The notes beneath the pieces are model-generated. The model searched no databases and had not been told where the DNA came from. It worked only from the letters and a program-made list of their open reading frames with translations. Source: Roseateles_B sp041913905 (GTDB lineage Bacteria; Pseudomonadota; Gammaproteobacteria; Burkholderiales; Burkholderiaceae_C). From it: a DNA stretch of 64,000 bases. The DNA is taken from the NCBI GenBank assembly GCA_041913905.1, contig JAYSEK010000003.1, forward strand, positions 1-64,000. The letters run 5' to 3'. The position numbers and the translations under genes are program-made. Each line of letters opens with the position of its first letter. Position 1 is the stretch's first letter. Shown one piece after another: positions 59,572 through 64,000 of this stretch.

Positions 59572-60138
59572 TCAGGCGGCGGCGTTGGTCACCAGCAGCC
59601 CAGCGCTGGTGAAGAACTGCCCGGCGCCCAGGTGGTGCAGGGCGCGGCGCTGCACCTCGGGCTGGTCCACCCAGCGGCCGTCAACGAAGGCCCAGTCCTC
59701 CGCCCAGGCGGACACCACCTCGGCCAGGAAGAGGTCATAGCGGTGCTCCACATAGGGCTCCGGGTAGACCACGCATTCCAGCCAGGCCAGGCAGCCCGCA
59801 ATCAGCGGGGCGTCCACCTTCTGGCCGGGCTGGGCCTGGATGCCGAAGCGCTGGAACTTGTCGAACTCACGGCCGCTGACATGGCCGACATCGGCCGTCA
59901 GCTGCGCCTGCCCGGCACAGGGGACGGCCAGCACGAACTCGCCGGAAGCATCAACCAGCTCTCGGGTGTAGGTGGCCTTGTCGATCACCACCGCCACCTT
60001 GGGTGGGCTGAAGTCCAGCGGCATGTTCCAGGCCGCGGCCATGACATCGCGCCGGCCTTCATGCTGGCTGCTGACCAGCACGGTGGGACCGTGGTTGAGT
60101 AATCGGCTGACTTGACGGAGATCGACGGAAACGCGCAT
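59572..60138 (-). CDS. Flavin reductase-like FMN-binding protein
   Basis: 188 aa. The fold's signature N-terminus is LNHGPTVLVSSQHEGRRDVM, followed by AAAWNMPLDFSPPKVAVVID, and the family's GREFDKFQRFG segment. Members bind FMN and reduce flavin for partner monooxygenases, or have unknown roles. No partner oxygenase is encoded nearby. Convergent with the RraA-like gene. Confidence 0.9.
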   Translation of the reverse strand: MRVSVDLRQVSRLLNHGPTVLVSSQHEGRRDVMAAAWNMPLDFSPPKVAVVIDKATYTRELVDASGEFVLAVPCAGQAQLTADVGHVSGREFDKFQRFGIQAQPGQKVDAPLIAGCLAWLECVVYPEPYVEHRYDLFLAEVVSAWAEDWAFVDGRWVDQPEVQRRALHHLGAGQFFTSAGLLVTNAAA

Positions 60139-60324
60139 GGAGAAGGTGACAGGCGGTACAGCTCAAGGCCTGAGTCAGGCCCGGCAGCGATTGTCCGCAG
60201 CCCTACTTCTGGCGTCAGGATCGAAAGGCAAGAGGATGTAGCAAGGTGTTGCCAAAAGGATCGGTATTTGCCCGGGGTCAAGCCCTCTCTTGAGGGGATT
60301 GGTTCTGTTTGTTGCAGATTTGTA

Positions 60325-61551
60325 TCAATTTGGGGCGTACTTCGCCCACTCGCCATGTTGAGCCCAGTGCCGCAAGTGGCGAAGCATGGCCGCCTGCCAG
60401 GCGCAACGGTCGCCGGGGTGAGCGGCAGGGTCGAAATGCTGGGCGTCGCGCAGCGTCGCCTCGTCTCTGGCGCGCGCCACCAGTTGCTCGCGGGCCTGCC
60501 AGCGCGCCTGGCTGCCCAGCTCGCCGGGCTGTGCCAGATGGACGGCGAGGGTCCAGTCCAGCAGCGACGCTCCTGGCGTGCCCCACAGCCAGTCGGCGGC
60601 CTGCTCGCAAAGCTGCCGGGCCTGAGCCGGGAGCTCGCGGACGCGGCAGGCCTTGGTCAGCGGCAAGGGCAGCATCGTGGACCAGGTGACCCGCCAGCCG
60701 GTCAGCTCCATCATGGCGATTTCCTGCTCCAGCCCCGGCTTGTCGGGCCAGGGCAGCGCCAGGAGGGTCTGCATCATGCGGCTGCTGCCATCGTCCCAGC
60801 GTCGCGCCTGGCGCCACTGCTTCCAGCGGGTGGCCGAGGGCGCGGCGTCCGGTGGCGCCGAGGCGATCCAGGCCGCCAGGTTCTCCGGATCGAGCAAGGC
60901 CCACCGTTCGGCGGGCACCGCACGGCAGCCCGGCGTGGCCTGGCACTGGACGCGGCGCTGCAGGGCCACGGCCTGCACCCAGGGATCGCTACTGCGCATG
61001 GCCAGATCCTGCAGCGCCTGCAGCGCCGCGAGCGGTGGCGTTTCGTCGGGCCCGTGCGCGATCAGCAGGGCCAGGGCCAGGCTGGCGTCATCACCATGCT
61101 GGCGCAGGCTGGCCTGCCATGCACGCAGCAGCCGGGCCCGGATCTGCCTGCGGGCCTGGGTGCTGGGCCAGCTGTCTTCCAGGGCGCGGAGGCGGGCCTG
61201 CCCGTCGGCGTCGAGTGCTTCGCCCTCGCCGGCCAGCGCGGCGGCCTGCTGCTGGCTTTCCTGCAGGCTGCCATGGCTGCACCACTGCGCTTCGATGCTG
61301 GCCAGGGCGGCGTCGCTGAGGACTTGGCCGGAGGCGGCTGCGGGCGAGGGTGCGGCAGGCCCGACGTTGATGCTCGCTGCCTTGCTGCCGCTGGCATTTT
61401 GGGCAGCCGGCTGGCTGGCGGCAGTCGGTGCCGGGGGCCTCTCTGCATCATCTGGCCCGTCCCGGCTCGCCCGCAGCAGCCAGGCGATGCCCAGCAGGGC
61501 GGCCAGCGCGGCCAGGATCTGCAGCCATCGCCTGCGCCGCGGGGCGCTCAT
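60325..61551 (-). CDS. Membrane-anchored unknown protein A (WCSHG paralog)
   Basis: 408 aa. N-terminal signal-anchor (WLQILAALAALLGIAWLL), an Ala/Pro linker to about residue 75, and a mostly helical domain. It begins with IEAQWCSHGSLQES (Cys91), has a further Cys pair (VQCQATPGCRAVP) and a DPENLAAWI segment. The start overlaps the stop of the upstream gene, which encodes a paralog with the same landmarks. I recognise no family and infer only a periplasmic helical domain. Confidence 0.8.
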   Translation of the reverse strand: MSAPRRRRWLQILAALAALLGIAWLLRASRDGPDDAERPPAPTAASQPAAQNASGSKAASINVGPAAPSPAAASGQVLSDAALASIEAQWCSHGSLQESQQQAAALAGEGEALDADGQARLRALEDSWPSTQARRQIRARLLRAWQASLRQHGDDASLALALLIAHGPDETPPLAALQALQDLAMRSSDPWVQAVALQRRVQCQATPGCRAVPAERWALLDPENLAAWIASAPPDAAPSATRWKQWRQARRWDDGSSRMMQTLLALPWPDKPGLEQEIAMMELTGWRVTWSTMLPLPLTKACRVRELPAQARQLCEQAADWLWGTPGASLLDWTLAVHLAQPGELGSQARWQAREQLVARARDEATLRDAQHFDPAAHPGDRCAWQAAMLRHLRHWAQHGEWAKYAPN

Positions 61552-62885
61552 GGCGTGCGCGCCGCTCTTTCCGCACCCAAGGCTGCGGCCCATTCCCCGC
61601 CCTGGGCGATGAGCTTGAGTTGCTGGCGGAGGCGGGGCTGGGCGTCGCAGCCCTGCTTGTCCCAACTGTGGCGGAAGCGGGTTGCAAGGATCTTGTCGCC
61701 GTCGTCCTGGCTCAGGGTCTTGATGAAGGCCATGCGCTCCGCCCAGGGCGACTGCTCCAGATGGCCGGCCGCGGTCGCCATCTGCAGGGCAAAGCCGCGG
61801 TCGAAGAACTGCGGCTGGGCAGCGTTCCAGAGCAAGCCGGCCGCGTGGGCGCACGCGGCCTGACGCTTGGCTGCCGGCGCCTGGCTTGCTTCGGTACAGG
61901 CCTGCACCAGGGCCAGGGTCGCTCCCTCGGTCGGCCAGATGTGGCTGAGCCGGCTGATGAGCTCCAGTCCTTCCTGAAGCGCCAGGCCCGGCGCCTCCTG
62001 CTCCACCAGCGGCACGAGCAGGGCTATGAAGTCTTCCTGGTAGCTGCGGGCATGGCGTGCGGCCTGGATGCCTGCCCAGTCCGGGGCTTGAATGCTCTGC
62101 CTGCTCATGAACGCGGGCAGCCAGGCCAACAGGTTGTCGGGCTCGATCTCGCGCCAGGGCTTCAAGGCGGCGGGGCCGCACGCGTCGTCGTCGGCGCAGT
62201 CGTGCCGGGTCAGGCGCCACAGGTGCCAGATCAAGGGGTCGCGCCCGGCCTCCGCCAGCGACCGCAGCTGCTGTTGGTAGGGCCTGCGCTCTTCGAAGAA
62301 GAAGCGTGAGGCGCCAATATAGGCCGCCGCAGCGCGGCTGCGCGGATCGCCTGCTTGCTGCAGGCGCTGGATCCACTGGCGCTGGAGCCGCTCCCGAACG
62401 GCCTCGCGCGCCTGCTGGCCACTGTCGCGGCGCCGCGCATCGCCCCATGCATGAATGGCGGTCAAATCGGGCTCGCTTGCGCCACGGTCGATCGGGTGCG
62501 CACGCTCCACCGCCGCCATGGCCTGGAGATAGGCCGCATGCCCATGGCTGCACCACTGCTTCTCGATTTGCGCCAGTTGCTCGGGGGCGAGGCCTTCCGG
62601 ACGCTGCCTGGCCGTCGACGCGGCGGGAGCCGAGGCAGAAGCCGCTGAAGGTGCTGCCGCTTGTGCCAAAGGCGCAGCGGGCTGCGTGTTCGATGACGCC
62701 CGGCTGCCCGCAGGCTGGGACGCGGTTGACGCTGTGGTGGCCGCAGCGGTGGACGCATCGCCATCGCCTGCTCGGGCAAGCCCGCCCTGCCAGGCCCACC
62801 AGCCGCTGCCTGCCAGCAGCAGTCCGGCGCCCAGCGCCCACCATCGCCGCGTACGGCGCCTTCCCTCGATGTTTTTGTCGCTCAT
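61548..62885 (-). CDS. Membrane-anchored unknown protein B (WCSHG paralog)
   Basis: 445 aa. N-terminal anchor (WWALGAGLLLAGSGWWAW), an Ala/Ser-rich linker to about residue 95, then IEKQWCSHGHAAYL (Cys112), a Cys pair (HDCADDDACGP) and EPDNLLAWLPAF, all in the same order as in protein A. The pair is a tandem duplication with ATGA coupling. Function unknown; no enzyme motif is visible. Confidence 0.8.
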   Translation of the reverse strand: MSDKNIEGRRRTRRWWALGAGLLLAGSGWWAWQGGLARAGDGDASTAAATTASTASQPAGSRASSNTQPAAPLAQAAAPSAASASAPAASTARQRPEGLAPEQLAQIEKQWCSHGHAAYLQAMAAVERAHPIDRGASEPDLTAIHAWGDARRRDSGQQAREAVRERLQRQWIQRLQQAGDPRSRAAAAYIGASRFFFEERRPYQQQLRSLAEAGRDPLIWHLWRLTRHDCADDDACGPAALKPWREIEPDNLLAWLPAFMSRQSIQAPDWAGIQAARHARSYQEDFIALLVPLVEQEAPGLALQEGLELISRLSHIWPTEGATLALVQACTEASQAPAAKRQAACAHAAGLLWNAAQPQFFDRGFALQMATAAGHLEQSPWAERMAFIKTLSQDDGDKILATRFRHSWDKQGCDAQPRLRQQLKLIAQGGEWAAALGAERAARTP

Positions 62886-62958
62886 GCCGGCATGCTAACG
62901 CGCCAGGCGAGCGCGCCTATGCCTGAGGCGTCAGGGTGACTTTGATGAATGGGGTTGT

Positions 62959-63699
62959 TCAGCGCAGCACTTGCAACAGCTGCTCCAGCCCGCCGGCGTT
63001 GATGGCCACCATGGCCTGCTCGCGCACCCGGGGCTTGGCATGGAAGGCCACCGAAAGCCCTGCCGCGCTCATCATGGGCAGGTCATTGGCGCCATCGCCT
63101 ACAGCCAGGCACTGGGCCGGGCTGGCGCCGATCTCGGCTGCGCACTGCAGCAGCATGCGCTTCTTCTCCTCGCCGTCGCAGATCTCGCCCCAGGGCTGCA
63201 TCACCAGGCCTCCGGTGAGCCGGCCGTCGTCGATCTCAAGCTCATTGCTGCGCACGAAGTCCATGCCCAGCTCGGCGGCCACGTGGCGGGTGAAGAAGGT
63301 GAAGCCGCCGGATACGAGCAGCAGCTTGAGTCCGGCCGCCTTCAGCGCGGCGCAGAGCTCACGGGCGCCGGCATTGAACTGCAGGCGCTCGCGCAGCACC
63401 TGGTCCAGGGCCGAGACGGGCACGCCCTTGAGCAGGGCCAGGCGGCGGCGCAGGCTGTCCTTGAAGTCGGTGATCTCGCCGCGCATCGCCGCCTCCGTGA
63501 TGGCGGCCACCTCGTCCTTCTTCCCCGCCGCATCGGCGATCTCGTCGATGCACTCGATGTTGATCAGGGTCGAGTCCATGTCGAAGGCGGCCAGGCGGAA
63601 GTCGGCCAGGCGCAAGGGCGGCGTGAAACCTTGGGTGACGAGGTCGGGCGAGGTCGGGGCAGTCACGATGGGCAAAGGCAGATCGGATGGGGCCTGCAC
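62959..63699 (-). CDS. serB: Phosphoserine phosphatase
   Basis: HAD-family enzyme, last step of serine synthesis. 246 aa. Catalytic DMDST (nucleophile Asp, FDMDSTLI), SGGFTFFT, and VGDGANDLPMM carry the three HAD motifs. It lacks the N-terminal ACT domain of longer forms. The start codon is GTG at 63699; a second GTG 11 codons inside is possible. It lies 73 bp downstream of the truncated edge gene and upstream of the paralog pair. Confidence 0.95.
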   Translation of the reverse strand: MQAPSDLPLPIVTAPTSPDLVTQGFTPPLRLADFRLAAFDMDSTLINIECIDEIADAAGKKDEVAAITEAAMRGEITDFKDSLRRRLALLKGVPVSALDQVLRERLQFNAGARELCAALKAAGLKLLLVSGGFTFFTRHVAAELGMDFVRSNELEIDDGRLTGGLVMQPWGEICDGEEKKRMLLQCAAEIGASPAQCLAVGDGANDLPMMSAAGLSVAFHAKPRVREQAMVAINAGGLEQLLQVLR

Positions 63700-63723
63700 C
63701 TTAGCACGGCCCCGGGGCCGGGC

Positions 63724-64000
63724 TCAGAACGGGCGGGTTTCAGCGTCGCGGACCAGGCGCAGACGCGGCCATTGCGCCAGAAAGGCCTTGGCCTGCAGGC
63801 GTTGCTCGAAGCTGGCTGGGTCGGCCCGCGGACTGCGGCGCAGCAGGCCCGCCATCAGGTCGCCGACGCCATAGGGTGCGATGAGCCGCAGCTGCTCCTG
63901 CCCATCCAGCCAGACGCCCACGGCGGTGGCCGTTTCGGGCCAGGAGGCGAGGGCGGCTTCGAGCGAGGGATGCGGCGCCATGTCGGGCCGGGCCCCGGGC
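63724..64000 (-). CDS. C-terminal part of a conserved protein cut by the window edge
   Basis: The frame is open to the window edge; the first Met inside is at 63981 (85 residues from there). HPSLEAALASWPETATAVGV and GVGDLMAGLLRR, then AFLAQWPRLRLV resemble the C-terminal part of small nucleotidyltransferase-family proteins of Burkholderiales, so the true start probably lies beyond 64000. This is recalled resemblance, not a search result. Confidence 0.6.
   Translation of the reverse strand, partial: PGARPDMAPHPSLEAALASWPETATAVGVWLDGQEQLRLIAPYGVGDLMAGLLRRSPRADPASFEQRLQAKAFLAQWPRLRLVRDAETRPF

Noticed and set aside
60325..62844. 839-codon minus-strand fusion frame across both WCSHG genes
   Set aside because: The frame joins protein A to an out-of-frame reading of protein B. 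The ATGA overlap at 61548-61551 shows two separate genes.

Overview
This window is a stretch of high-GC bacterial chromosome that reads as a betaproteobacterium of the order Burkholderiales, most likely the Rubrivivax/Leptothrix/Roseateles branch. The reasons are protein-level resemblance, the gene order ffh - ccsA-like - PP0621-like - pilS - pilR - ampD, the order aroQ - accB - accC - prmA - zinc-ribbon/DUF3426, a PEP-CTERM protein, and an Ala/Lys-repeat histone H1-like protein. The genus is an inference. I see no phage, insertion sequence, CRISPR array or rRNA. There is one tRNA and one 100-N scaffold gap, which falls inside the H1-like gene.

Layout. 0-10 kb: miaB, a small exported protein, tRNA-Met(CAT), ftsY and ffh (both protein GTPases of the SRP pathway, convergent on a shared terminator), a CcsA-like membrane protein, a PP0621-like protein, the PilS/PilR two-component pair and ampD. 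10-16 kb: nrdA and nrdB (class Ia ribonucleotide reductase). nrdA lies behind a long leader whose promoter carries two NrdR-like boxes exactly 31 bp apart. The H1-like gene follows. 16-22 kb, minus strand: aroQ-accB-accC-prmA and a DUF3426 protein, with a TlpA-like thioredoxin upstream. 21.9-26 kb: a tightly overlapping three-gene operon of an MglA-like small GTPase, a soluble histidine kinase, and a response-regulator receiver fused to a GspE/PilB-type ATPase. This is the most interesting unit in the window. 26-31 kb, minus strand: an unknown protein, mtgA, aroE, a TonB-C-terminal protein and an RNB-family nuclease. 31-37 kb: an EptA-like phosphoethanolamine transferase, then an operon of a sugar-type periplasmic binding protein, an OmpR-type regulator and a HAMP histidine kinase. 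37-42 kb, minus strand: cytochrome b561, a sugar MFS permease and a carbohydrate-type TonB-dependent receptor. 42-51 kb: a LysR regulator divergent from a lipoprotein metallo-beta-lactamase-fold hydrolase, a FabG-like SDR with a YqiA-like esterase, a large zinc metalloprotease, and nadB. 50-58 kb: a small solute-binding protein, a ComFB-like protein, an exported unknown, nadA, an AraC regulator divergent from an MFS transporter, and a thiamine-diphosphate enzyme. 58-64 kb: a PEP-CTERM protein behind a near-perfect sigma-54 promoter, an S4 RNA-binding protein, an RraA-like protein, a flavin reductase, two tandem paralogous membrane-anchored unknowns, serB, and a truncated unknown at the right edge.

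Most of the window is housekeeping: tRNA modification, SRP, dNTP synthesis, fatty-acid initiation, shikimate, NAD and serine synthesis, and cell-wall recycling. Accessory and sensory functions sit between these blocks. Three separate two-component modules occur (PilSR, the GTPase/kinase/ATPase operon, and the binding-protein/regulator/kinase operon), which suggests a surface-active, environmentally responsive organism. All assignments were made by eye from sequence; no database search was run.
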